Shown here: one piece after another, positions 8,148-15,061 of the stretch
Layout of the letters: every line of letters begins with the position of its first letter
Position numbering within the stretch: position 1 is the stretch's first letter
NCBI GenBank assembly: GCA_002297665.1
Contig: DBMS01000042.1
Span: forward strand, 1-25,915
Source of the DNA: Holophagaceae bacterium UBA692
GTDB lineage: Bacteria > Acidobacteriota > Holophagae > Holophagales > Holophagaceae
DNA length: 25,915 nt
Reading direction: 5' to 3'
Program-made: the position numbers and the translations under genes
The notes under the pieces: generated by a model
Seen by the model: the letters and a program-made list of their open reading frames with translations, nothing else
Told to the model about the DNA's origin: nothing
The model's database searches: none

Positions 8148-8808
8148 AGAGCGGGCCCCAGGCATTCCGGTCGAACCATCCGACGGGCCGGAGCAGGAAC
8201 GCCGGCAGGAAGCGGTACACCAGGCTCGGCAGGGCCAGGACCCGGATGGTCTTCTGGACCGTCAACCCCTGGGACCGCAACATCTCTCCAACCCTTGCCT
8301 CGGAATAGCAGAAGAGGCGGCCGCCCAGCTTCCGGTCGATTGCGGGAAGAAACCCGCGGGGCGTCCAAAGGAGCGTATCGAAAACGAACAGCCCGCCGGG
8401 TTTGAGAATCCGGGCAACTTCGGCGAAGAACGCAGGGGCCTGCTCCACGTGGAAAAGGAACCGGAGGCTGCAGACCGCCTGGAAGGAGCCGCTTTCGAAC
8501 GGGGTGGCGAACGCATCGGCTTCCACCGCCGGGAAGGAGGGAGCGGCGATCCTGGCCTGCTCGAGCATGGCCGGCGAGGCATCCGCCCCCACAACGGAGG
8601 TGAACCCTGCTGAGCCCAAGGAACGGAGGAGCCTGCCCGTGCCGCACGGCATGTCCAGGACCCGCGCGCTGCGGTCCAGGGGCCCCAGCAGGTCCAGGAG
8701 GGCCGCCTTCTCCCGGGCATCGACGTACTGCCCCCCGGGCGAACCGAACCGCCAGGAATCGTAGTTCTCCACCACCTCCCGCTGCTGGTAATACGTTCGC
8801 TTGTCCAC
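8032..8808 (-). CDS. class I SAM-dependent methyltransferase (glycan locus)
   Basis: The protein has about 258 residues. Motif I, RVLDMPCGTGRL (residues 49-60), and the acidic residue in VVGADASPAML mark a Rossmann-fold SAM methyltransferase of the Methyltransf_11/25 type. VARILKPGGLFVFDT is the usual post-motif III segment. The start is GTG at 8808, with GAGGAG 3 bases upstream; this spacing is short, so the start is uncertain. The stop of the preceding glycosyltransferase gene is 20 bases upstream, so it is the last gene of the operon. The final 30 or so residues after FVLAAKDG are rich in Gly, Pro and Ala. They are the antisense of the flippase gene end and probably arose by loss of an earlier stop. 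The likely substrate is a sugar hydroxyl or lipid-linked glycan, which is inference. Confidence 0.8.
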   Translation of the reverse strand: MDKRTYYQQREVVENYDSWRFGSPGGQYVDAREKAALLDLLGPLDRSARVLDMPCGTGRLLRSLGSAGFTSVVGADASPAMLEQARIAAPSFPAVEADAFATPFESGSFQAVCSLRFLFHVEQAPAFFAEVARILKPGGLFVFDTLLWTPRGFLPAIDRKLGGRLFCYSEARVGEMLRSQGLTVQKTIRVLALPSLVYRFLPAFLLRPVGWFDRNAWGPLFTKAFVLAAKDGHPGDPERTGPPNPGAPAPGAAGAEGS

Positions 8809-8828
8809 AGGCTCCTCGGCTAGCGTCG

Positions 8829-9977
8829 TCAAAAGGGGCGGCGGCAGAGCCGCTGGTAGGTCTGGATCAAGAGATCCACGCGCGCGTCGGCATCCGGCAG
8901 GTCCAGGAGGCTTGAAGACATGGGGCGGTTCCGCCGCCGGGGCAGGTGCCGGATGACCCGTGCCAGGGCCGCCGGATCCCGCGGCGGTACCCAATCCAGG
9001 CCGGGACCTTCCGCAGGAAGAAGCGTCTCCAGGTAGGGCAGGCGCGAAACCACGAGGGGACAATGGGCCTGGTCCGCCTCCAGGATTAGGCTGGGGTACA
9101 GGGTCGTGGAAGTCAGGCTCCGGTACGGCAGTACGAGGGCGTCGACCACCCTGAGCATGCGCTGCACGGGCACGAGCCCCGTCAGGAAAACCCGGCTCCG
9201 GGCCGGTTCCTCCATGGCCAGGACCCTCGCCTGGATCCGGTTCGCATCCCCGTCGGACGAAAGGGCGATGACGAGGGCGAGATCCGGGCGTCCAGGTTGG
9301 GCCTGCGCGAAGGCTTCGATCAGATCCTCAAGGCCCTTGACCCGGTGGGCATGCCCGATGAAGGCCAGAACGGTCGCCGACTCCCCGAAGGGATGCAGGG
9401 GTTGCGGAGACTCAGGTTCCAGATCCGGCTCCGCAAAATTCCCGATGGACGTCACATCCTCGAAGCCATGCTGTCTCAGCCAGGCTGCGTAGGGAGGGGC
9501 GGTGACCAGGTGGGCCAGCCGGAACCTGCGTGCCCATACCACCCAGAACCCATGATTGAGAATGAGGCGGGGGAGCATGAAGGCCGGGTCGTCCCGGAGA
9601 TCCTTGCGGTGCTCGGCGTCAAAGGAGGTCGGGAGCCCTTCGGACTGCACCAGCACCCGGGACCGCCTTGTGGGGATGAGGAGCGCCAGGAACGAGAAGG
9701 CCGGAGTCGGCAGGACGAGATGCACGAAGCGATCCTCCTGAGCCGGCAACGTCCTGAGCATTCGCCAGATGGACCGGAAGCGGCGCCAAAGGGGCCAGTG
9801 GACGAATGCGTCCAGGTCGGCCTTGCCGGGGGAACCGACCCCTTCGGGAAGGGCGAATTCCACTTGCATTCCCCGCGCCCTGAGGCGGGAGGCAAGGCTG
9901 GTCAGGCTGGTGACCTGCCCTCCCATCCGAAGGTTGAGGACGCAGATGGTCAGGTGGGGCCAGGGGGAACCGGTCAT
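8829..9977 (-). CDS. glycosyltransferase family 4 (GT-B fold)
   Basis: This 382-residue protein has the two-domain GT-B layout. The N-terminal half opens with LTICVLNLRMGGQVTSLTSLA, the acceptor-side glycine-rich loop typical of GT4 enzymes. The C-terminal half holds VLAFIGHAHRVKGLEDLIEAF, SRVFLTGLVPVQRMLRVVDALVLPY and then the donor-binding stretch PSLILEADQAHCPLVVSR, which corresponds to the GT4 E-x7-E region although only its first Glu is evident. No membrane segment is seen, so it acts at the cytoplasmic face. The ATG at 9977 overlaps the TGA of the upstream methyltransferase in an ATGA tetranucleotide, implying translational coupling. The sugar and linkage cannot be told from sequence. 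Confidence 0.83.
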   Translation of the reverse strand: MTGSPWPHLTICVLNLRMGGQVTSLTSLASRLRARGMQVEFALPEGVGSPGKADLDAFVHWPLWRRFRSIWRMLRTLPAQEDRFVHLVLPTPAFSFLALLIPTRRSRVLVQSEGLPTSFDAEHRKDLRDDPAFMLPRLILNHGFWVVWARRFRLAHLVTAPPYAAWLRQHGFEDVTSIGNFAEPDLEPESPQPLHPFGESATVLAFIGHAHRVKGLEDLIEAFAQAQPGRPDLALVIALSSDGDANRIQARVLAMEEPARSRVFLTGLVPVQRMLRVVDALVLPYRSLTSTTLYPSLILEADQAHCPLVVSRLPYLETLLPAEGPGLDWVPPRDPAALARVIRHLPRRRNRPMSSSLLDLPDADARVDLLIQTYQRLCRRPF

Positions 9978-10660
9978 GGCCGGGAGACGGCCGGCTTTCG
10001 GGCCACCAGGAGGACATGGGGAATGGGATGGAAGCGCTCCCGGTGCAGGTGACGAACGACCACGACGCCTCCCAGGGCTTCGAGGGCCTCCCTGAGGGCG
10101 TCCGCCGACATGTAGGTGAATTTCTGCCCGGCGGAGAAGGACATCTGGAACACCCCGCAAACCAGCCCCGAAAGCGCGCGGGACAGGGCCGCCTTCCAGC
10201 GCACGTCCCCATCGATGGCTTTGAGCACCAGGAGGCCCGAAGGCTCCAGCACCCGGTACATCTCCGCGAGGAGGGTGAGCTGGTCGCCGGGCGCGAAGCC
10301 GCTCAGGGTATCCACGAGGAGGGCGGTGGAGAAGGAACCATCGGGCGTGCCGGAAAGATAGGTGAATGCATCCTGCAGCACGAGTTCCACGTGGGGCTGA
10401 CTGGCAAAGCGCTGGCGCGCGCCGAGGATTTTCCGCTCGTCGATATCGACGCCAACCACCCGGGTGGACCGCGCCACAAGGCGCTTGAGCACGAGCCCTT
10501 CCCCGCAGCCCACTTCCAGCACGCGGCCCTGGGCGGGGACCACCTCCGCCACCCGGTCAAGGGGAACGATGAGATCCCTGAGCCCGCGCTGGAGCCCGCC
10601 GAGAAGGGCGGTCATTCCGCCCGCGCGGAGCCCCGTGCGGATGGGGACGGGGCCGGTCAT
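9974..10660 (-). CDS. class I SAM-dependent methyltransferase (glycan locus)
   Basis: The protein has 228 residues. SAM-binding motif I is RVLEVGCGEGLVLKRL (residues 46-61), and VVGVDIDERKI supplies the acidic residue that binds the ribose. YRVLEPSGLLVLKAIDG is the later conserved strand. It is probably a sugar or lipid-precursor methyltransferase because of its neighbours; a quinone or other small-molecule substrate cannot be excluded. The ATG at 10660 overlaps the TGA of the preceding GT2 gene (ATGA), and GGGGAGGG lies 6 bases upstream. Its own stop overlaps the ATG of the following GT4 gene. These overlaps make it an inner member of a coupled operon. Confidence 0.82.
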   Translation of the reverse strand: MTGPVPIRTGLRAGGMTALLGGLQRGLRDLIVPLDRVAEVVPAQGRVLEVGCGEGLVLKRLVARSTRVVGVDIDERKILGARQRFASQPHVELVLQDAFTYLSGTPDGSFSTALLVDTLSGFAPGDQLTLLAEMYRVLEPSGLLVLKAIDGDVRWKAALSRALSGLVCGVFQMSFSAGQKFTYMSADALREALEALGGVVVVRHLHRERFHPIPHVLLVARKPAVSRP

Positions 10661-11634
10661 GGCCGACCCTCCCCGGGCCCCGCGTCCGGATCCAGGGAGC
10701 CGCTCCGGCGCCGGACCAGGTACAGCGGCCTTCCCTTCACCTCCTCGAAAATCTTGGCCAAGTAGAGGCCGATCACCCCGAGAACCGTGAGGGTCATGCC
10801 TCCCAGGAGCAGCACGGAAACCATCACGCTGGACCACCCGGGCAGGGTCCGGTTGGTGAAGGTGTGGGCGAAAATGATATAGACCAGATAGACAAGGGAG
10901 ACCAGGGAGACGCCAAGTCCCAGCAGTATCACGACCCTCAGGGGTAAGGTGGTCATCGAGACCAGCCCGTCTCCCGCCAGGTTGACCATCCTTTTGAGGT
11001 CGAACTTCGTCGTGCCCGAGAACCGGGCGTCGGGGACGTAATGGATCCCCACCTGCCGGTACCCGATCCACGTGGTAAGGCCCCGGAGGAAGCGGGTGCG
11101 CTCGGGCAGCGTGGTCAGGGCCACCAGCGGGGCCCGGTCGAGGAGGCGGAAATCCGCGGCGCCGCGCGGGACGGGGCGTTCGGACACGAGGTCCAGGCAC
11201 CAGTAGAACAGCGAAGCCGTCATCCGCTTCAGGGGCCCCGTGCGCACCTCGTCGTTGCGAATCGTATAGACCACGTCGTGGCCGCACTCCCACAGCCGCA
11301 CCAGCTCCGGGATCATTCGCGGAGGGTGCTGCAGGTCGGAATCCATGGTGATCACGGCATCGGCGCCGCAGGACATGGCTTCCTGCATCCCCGCCGAAAG
11401 CCCGGCCTGGTGGCCGAAATTGCGGGACAGGTGCAGGACCCCCACCCGGGGGCGGGTGCGGCTCATTTCGTCCAGCAGGTCCGTCGTCTCCTCATCCGAG
11501 CCATCGTTGACCAGCAGGACGGGGAACTCGTGCTGCAAGGGGGCCACGGCCTCCTCGATGCGATCGAGGAGTTCGACGATGTTGCCCTTCTCGTTGAAGA
11601 CCGGGGCAACGATGAAGACCCTTTTACGTTTCAT
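10657..11634 (-). CDS. polyprenyl-phosphate sugar synthase, GT2 family (GtrB/ArnC/FlmF2-like)
   Basis: The protein has 325 residues. The N-terminal GT2 domain begins VFIVAPVFNEKGNI and has LLVNDGSDEETTD, LSRNFGHQAGLSAGM and the metal-binding MDSDLQHPP (Asp98-Ser-Asp100). Two C-terminal membrane helices, about residues 230-255 and 268-293, are followed by the conserved GVIGLYLAKIFEEVKGRPLYLV. This architecture is that of GtrB, ArnC and FlmF2, enzymes that load a nucleotide-activated sugar onto undecaprenyl phosphate at the cytoplasmic face. The ATG at 11634 overlaps the TGA of the deacetylase gene (ATGA). Together with that deacetylase and the GT-C enzyme, it fits a make-deacetylate-transfer pathway for a lipid-linked amino sugar. 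The sugar itself is not known. Confidence 0.88.
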   Translation of the reverse strand: MKRKRVFIVAPVFNEKGNIVELLDRIEEAVAPLQHEFPVLLVNDGSDEETTDLLDEMSRTRPRVGVLHLSRNFGHQAGLSAGMQEAMSCGADAVITMDSDLQHPPRMIPELVRLWECGHDVVYTIRNDEVRTGPLKRMTASLFYWCLDLVSERPVPRGAADFRLLDRAPLVALTTLPERTRFLRGLTTWIGYRQVGIHYVPDARFSGTTKFDLKRMVNLAGDGLVSMTTLPLRVVILLGLGVSLVSLVYLVYIIFAHTFTNRTLPGWSSVMVSVLLLGGMTLTVLGVIGLYLAKIFEEVKGRPLYLVRRRSGSLDPDAGPGEGRP

Positions 11635-12431
11635 TCGCTGAGCGCCTCATTCATGGCCCTGCGGATTTCTCCGGAAGCAAGCTGATCCCATTCAGTCTGC
11701 CATTGATATCCCCAATGCGGATAACCCGCCTTGAGCGCGGCGCTGCCGAAACCGGGATGGACGACCAGTTCCACCTGTTCCCCCCGGGCCAGGGCCGGCC
11801 TAGCGCGCCGGGCGGCCCTCGCCGCGGCCTCGGCCGTCATGCGGCCTGCGGATTCGATCCCCACCGGGCGTACCCCGCGGCATCGGTCCAGGGGCCAGGC
11901 CTTCAGCGAAATGCTGGAAACCGCGTCGACCAGCACCTGCTTGGCCGGCCCAGGCAGGATCCTGGAGATGGCCCGCACCTCAAGCCCCCGGGCTTCGAGG
12001 ACCGGCCGGAGGGCGCGCCAAAGCACCGGGAAAAGGTGCACGTGTTGGTGGCTGTTCACGAACGCCACGGGCACCCCCATATCCAGAAGCCGGTCGATCT
12101 GCAAGGCGCCTTCCCGGGCCAGGGGTTCGGCCAGGGCCGGATGGAACGCCAGGACGCCCAACAAGGACCGGTAGCTGCCGGGGAATCGCCCCCCGGTCAG
12201 GAGGGGGGCCAGCTCCGGATCCTGGCCCAGGGGGGCCTCTTCCACGAAGACGAGGTGGGCCCCCAGGGTGACGCCCGGCGCCTGAAGCCGGGTCCAGGAC
12301 CCCAGCAGGGCCCCCGCATGGGGCATCAGGCTCACCGCATCCACCTGCCCGGCCGCGGCCAGGGCCTCTATGCCCGCGTTCACGCCCGGATCGAGGCCAT
12401 AATCGTCGGCGGTGATCCGGATCCTCACCAT
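11631..12431 (-). CDS. YdjC/ChbG-family carbohydrate deacetylase (NaxD-like)
   Basis: The protein has 266 residues. The N-terminal metal motif is RITADDYGLDPGVNAGI (Asp9-Asp10), followed by LGAHLVF (His59), NSHQHVHLFP (His128, 130, 132) and the late ELVVHPGFG. This is the full set of the YdjC family of metal-dependent deacetylases. Known members include ChbG/ChiA-type chito-oligosaccharide deacetylases, HpnK in hopanoid synthesis, and NaxD, which deacetylates undecaprenyl-phosphate N-acetylhexosamine. The context here, between a GT2 polyprenyl-phosphate sugar synthase and a GT-C transferase with overlapping genes, favours a NaxD-like role on a lipid-linked sugar. No chitobiose transport or hopanoid genes are nearby. 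The ATG at 12431 overlaps the end of the upstream gene by 7 bases. Confidence 0.87.
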   Translation of the reverse strand: MVRIRITADDYGLDPGVNAGIEALAAAGQVDAVSLMPHAGALLGSWTRLQAPGVTLGAHLVFVEEAPLGQDPELAPLLTGGRFPGSYRSLLGVLAFHPALAEPLAREGALQIDRLLDMGVPVAFVNSHQHVHLFPVLWRALRPVLEARGLEVRAISRILPGPAKQVLVDAVSSISLKAWPLDRCRGVRPVGIESAGRMTAEAAARAARRARPALARGEQVELVVHPGFGSAALKAGYPHWGYQWQTEWDQLASGEIRRAMNEALSE

Positions 12432-14143
12432 AGGCCGTCTTCGTAGAGGCTCGATTCCGGGGAAATCAGATACGGAAGGTTCGCACCCCCCAGGGCCTCG
12501 AGCTTGGGCATGAGGAAATACACCAGGCTGGGCGCCTCCACCAGGTCGATTTCGTGGCTGCCGGAGGCCAGCGGAAAGGCCTCCCCGGCGGCCCGGAGCT
12601 TGCCGTCCACCCGGCAGGGGCCCCCTGCGACCTGGAACATCTGGTCCCGGCCCACCTGGAGAACCTGCTTCACCCGCGTCCTATCCACCCCGGCGGCCAG
12701 AACGGCCAGATCCGGGGCCACCTGGTAGTACCGCTGGGAGAGCCAGCTGCGGTCCGCCTGGGTCAGCCATCCGGGGATCCGGTAGCTGGCGATGATGACC
12801 TCCGGCACGGCCTTGCGGAGCTGGCCCTGCAGGTCGATCCGGCCGGCGTTGTAGAGCGGCATGGAAATGGCCGAAAGGCGCCAGTTGTAGATCGACGGGC
12901 GGAAGAGCCCGATGCCTTCCAGGGCGAACACGTGCGTATCGGGGCGGGTGGAGGCGAGCGCAGCGGCGAGGACCCGCTGGTGGCCGTTCGTGGCTCGGGT
13001 GGCCAGGCGATGGAGAAGGGGCCCGTGAAGGGCCGGCATGGCCGCCAGCAACCCCACCGCCGTAGCAAACCGCCACCTCCAGGCCTTGATGAACCCCAGC
13101 GCATAGCAGCAGCCGGCCCCCACGAAGGGCGAGGTGATGGGCACCAGGATCACGAAGTTGTAGGAATAGAAGGCCGGGTTGAGGACGACGAAGAGGATGC
13201 CTGTGGCCAGGACCCCGAGCACCACCAGGAGGGTTTCCCGGCCGTTTTTCCAGCACCCGGAAAAGCACCCGGCAACGCCCAGGACCCCCAACGCGCAGAG
13301 CAGCGGGTCGTGGGCAAGGAAATGGGCGAACGCCTGGCCCTTGATGGATCCATCCTGGGCCGATTGATGGGCGATCTGGCCCAGGAGGCGGTTCCCCTCG
13401 ATGAAATAGGGGAGGGTGTGCGTCAGGGCGAGGTAGCCCGCGAACAGCGCGGCGATGGCGAGGCAGCCCCCGGCCACCCGCCCGAGGGTGGACAGGTAGC
13501 CCCTCCAGGCGAACGGGGTTCCCTCTCCGGACCACCCGCTCCGGGCAAGAAGCAGCGCCACGCCTGGAAGCAGGATGACCGCCTTGATCCGCAGCACGAG
13601 GGCCAACCCCAGGACGCACCCCACGCCCCAATGCCGCCACCGGCCCGGGCCGGAACCGGCCGCGAGCCAGAGCAGGGCGAGCCAGAGGACGGAGGAAAGC
13701 AGGTCGGGACGAATATCCAGGCACCGCTCCAGGAAGGCCCAGGAGGCCATGGAGGCCACGGCCGCGAAGGGCGCGGCGGGCCCAGGAAAGCACCTGGATG
13801 CAAGGGCGGCCGCCAGGACCGGCACCAGGGCCGCGAGGAGGACGAGCACGGCACGCGCGCCGAAGGCGACGCCGAGAGTAGGCCCGAAATAGTTGAAAAA
13901 GGGACGGATGAGGTCCGGGAGCACGTGATAGCTCTGGATCCCGAAATCCCTCGGGGCGACCTGCCCCAGGTGCTGCAACCAGGCGGTATAGAGAATCTGA
14001 TAATCGTCGTTCACGAAATAGCGCCCCGGCACCGCCAGGGCCTCGCACAGGACCATCATCCCGATCAGCAGCGCAGCCACGGCCCAGAGCACCCGCATCG
14101 AACCGGGTTCGCCCACATCGTGGCCGGAAAGCTTTGGAATCAT
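12425..14143 (-). CDS. GT-C fold membrane glycosyltransferase heading the glycan operon
   Basis: This polytopic membrane protein has about 572 residues and is the first gene of the minus-strand operon. After the first membrane helix comes RYFVNDDYQILYTAWL, the double-Asp motif that GT-C transferases place in their first periplasmic loop. About ten more helices follow to roughly residue 390. A soluble C-terminal domain of about 180 residues lies on the periplasmic side. GT-C enzymes take sugars from polyprenyl-phosphate donors; with the GT2 and deacetylase genes next to it, an ArnT/FlmK-like transfer of an amino sugar to a lipid or glycan is plausible. The frame stays open well upstream. ATG 14143 is preferred because hydrophobic sequence starts shortly after it; ATG 14098 is the alternative. 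Neither has a clear ribosome site. Confidence 0.72.
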   Translation of the reverse strand: MIPKLSGHDVGEPGSMRVLWAVAALLIGMMVLCEALAVPGRYFVNDDYQILYTAWLQHLGQVAPRDFGIQSYHVLPDLIRPFFNYFGPTLGVAFGARAVLVLLAALVPVLAAALASRCFPGPAAPFAAVASMASWAFLERCLDIRPDLLSSVLWLALLWLAAGSGPGRWRHWGVGCVLGLALVLRIKAVILLPGVALLLARSGWSGEGTPFAWRGYLSTLGRVAGGCLAIAALFAGYLALTHTLPYFIEGNRLLGQIAHQSAQDGSIKGQAFAHFLAHDPLLCALGVLGVAGCFSGCWKNGRETLLVVLGVLATGILFVVLNPAFYSYNFVILVPITSPFVGAGCCYALGFIKAWRWRFATAVGLLAAMPALHGPLLHRLATRATNGHQRVLAAALASTRPDTHVFALEGIGLFRPSIYNWRLSAISMPLYNAGRIDLQGQLRKAVPEVIIASYRIPGWLTQADRSWLSQRYYQVAPDLAVLAAGVDRTRVKQVLQVGRDQMFQVAGGPCRVDGKLRAAGEAFPLASGSHEIDLVEAPSLVYFLMPKLEALGGANLPYLISPESSLYEDGLW

Positions 14144-14201
14144 TAATAACGCCTGCGCGAAGGAGAAACCCCGGGGCGGCATCGGGCTTCCGGAATCGGT
14201 A

Positions 14202-14223
14202 CCCCCTGCCCTCCCACCCTCCC
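14202..14223 (-). other. G-quadruplex motif with one-base loops
   Basis: On the minus strand four GGG tracts are separated by single bases A, T and A, then by CA and a run of five G. One-base loops are the most stable parallel quadruplex class. The motif would lie about 60-80 bases before the GT-C start codon, in its leader if transcribed, and about 275 bases before the pilin ATG on the opposite strand. Confidence 0.7.
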
Positions 14224-14225
14224 GG

Positions 14226-14254
14226 CGGTGGGGCGTGGCTCCGCCGTCCCACCG
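14226..14254. repeat. inverted repeat / hairpin CGGTGGG...CCCACCG
   Basis: A perfect 7-bp stem (14226-14232 with 14248-14254) encloses 15 bases that can pair further. No T run follows it on either strand, so it is not a normal terminator. It directly adjoins the G-quadruplex motif. Confidence 0.5.
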
Positions 14255-14303
14255 GCCCTCCGTTGAAAGCGGCTTTCGGGACCGAGCCACCCCCAAAAAA
14301 AAG

Positions 14304-14318
14304 TGACGTCCCGCGTCA
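14304..14318. promoter_or_regulatory. palindrome TGACG-N5-CGTCA, candidate activator site
   Basis: The two 5-base arms are perfect inverted repeats with a 5-base spacer. The centre is about 160 bases upstream of the predicted sigma-54 transcription start of the pilin gene, within the range used by enhancer-binding activators. Only one copy was seen. Confidence 0.4.
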
Positions 14319-14347
14319 ACGAAGCCGACGCCCCGCGACAAGCCTGT

Positions 14348-14378
14348 TGGCCGAAAAGGCCATCAAACATTTTTTTTT
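14348..14378 (+). terminator. hairpin followed by a T9 run (terminator-like)
   Basis: TGGCC-GAAAA-GGCCA forms a 5-bp stem with a GNAAA-type loop. Nine T follow, but 7 bases separate stem and T run, so it is a weak intrinsic terminator. It might insulate the pilin promoter from upstream plus-strand transcription, though no plus-strand gene ends nearby. Confidence 0.25.
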
Positions 14379-14446
14379 CCCCACTTCCTAACAGCATCCA
14401 CAGAGATTATCCTGGTAGCCGAAACCAAGTCCACCCCTCCCCATGA

Positions 14447-14462
14447 TGGCATTGGAGTTGCT
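14447..14462 (+). promoter_or_regulatory. sigma-54 (RpoN) promoter of the pilin gene
   Basis: The sequence TGGCAT-N5-TTGCT matches the -24/-12 consensus TGGCAC-N5-TTGCW, with the invariant GG (14448-14449) and GC (14460-14461) at exact spacing. The predicted transcript starts near 14473, 23 bases before the ATG, leaving room for the AAGGAG ribosome site at 14485-14490. Pilin genes in many bacteria are under sigma-54 control through PilS-PilR. Confidence 0.8.
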
Positions 14463-14495
14463 TCCATAGGGGTCCATCTCACCGAAGGAGATCTC

Positions 14496-14990
14496 ATGAA
14501 GAAACAGTCCGGCTTCACGCTCATCGAGTTGCTCCTGGTGCTTGCCATCATTGGCATCATCAGCGCGATCGCCATCCCGGCTCTGCTCAGCCAGCGCGCC
14601 CGTGCCCGTGACAAGACGGCCATTTCCAACATGGAAGGCCGCGTCGGCGATCTCATCGGCCAGTACGACAAGTTCCGGGAGCAGGGCCTCTCCTCCACCG
14701 CCATCGTCACCAGCCTCCAGAACTACATCAAGCAGACGGGTGGCAGCGACAAGAACCCCTGGGACGGCACCGCTCCGGCCTTCGCGACGGACATGCAGAC
14801 CCTTGCCATGAACACCACCCAGTCCCTCGCCATCGCCGCCCTTAAGGGCGTGGCTCCCGCCACCGGCCAGGCGGCCTTCCGCATCCAGTTCCCCACCTCC
14901 GCCAACCCCGGCTGGCTCGGCGGCGTCGTCACCATCAATGGCCTGATCCAGGCGTCCAACCACGTCGCCAAGGTTTCCGCCATCGAGTAG
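14496..14990 (+). CDS. type IV pilin-like major subunit (prepilin)
   Basis: The 164-residue precursor starts with a short basic leader MKKQSG. Prepilin peptidase should cut after Gly6, leaving an N-methylated Phe and Glu5 of the mature chain (FTLIE). The hydrophobic helix ELLLVLAIIGIISAIAIPALL (residues 11-31) anchors the subunit and forms the fibre core. The globular part contains YDKF, NPWDG (87-91) and a C-terminal half with little charge. There are no cysteines, so the classical C-terminal disulfide loop is absent. The AAGGAG ribosome site lies 5 bases before the ATG, and a sigma-54 promoter is just upstream, pointing to strong regulated expression as a main subunit rather than a minor pilin. 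A type II secretion pseudopilin is less likely because no gsp genes are here. Other pilus assembly genes are absent from the window. Confidence 0.88.
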   Translation: MKKQSGFTLIELLLVLAIIGIISAIAIPALLSQRARARDKTAISNMEGRVGDLIGQYDKFREQGLSSTAIVTSLQNYIKQTGGSDKNPWDGTAPAFATDMQTLAMNTTQSLAIAALKGVAPATGQAAFRIQFPTSANPGWLGGVVTINGLIQASNHVAKVSAIE

Positions 14991-15010
14991 CATTCATATT
15001 GTTCACGAAC

Positions 15011-15047
15011 GCCAAGAGGGGGTCCTTGACTCCCTCTTGGCATTTCT
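15011..15047 (+). terminator. stem-loop after the pilin gene (terminator or attenuator)
   Basis: GCCAAGAGGG (15011-15020) pairs perfectly with CCCTCTTGGC (15032-15041) around an 11-base loop, followed by ATTTCT. The T tract is poor, so partial read-through into the next gene is likely. It could also protect the 3' end of an abundant pilin mRNA. Confidence 0.65.
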
Positions 15048-15061
15048 AGGGGAGTTTTGAA

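Larger units (their letters stand above)
14144..14495. other. divergent intergenic regulatory region between glycan operon and pilin gene
   Basis: These 352 bases carry no supported gene. From left to right they hold a G-quadruplex motif on the minus strand (14202-14223), a 7-bp hairpin (14226-14254), a small GAAAG/CTTTC hairpin near 14265-14277, an A8 run (14295-14302), a 15-base palindrome (14304-14318), a hairpin followed by T9 (14348-14378), and a sigma-54 promoter with ribosome site for the pilin. An open frame crosses part of it on the minus strand, but its predicted residues look like unconstrained GC-rich sequence. Confidence 0.7.

Noticed and set aside
12554..14146. A 530-codon plus-strand frame opposite the GT-C gene
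   Set aside because: The amino-acid composition is that of an antisense shadow (Gly, Gln, Glu, His, Pro rich) with no recognisable domain, while the minus strand encodes clear membrane helices and a double-Asp motif.
14314..14319. TTGACG on the minus strand as a -35 element for the glycan operon
   Set aside because: No -10-like hexamer lies 16-18 bases downstream; the region there is a T run followed by G-rich sequence.
14144..14341. N-terminal extension of the GT-C gene through the divergent region
   Set aside because: The extra residues are low-complexity and would cover the G-quadruplex and palindrome; hydrophobic sequence starts only after 14143.
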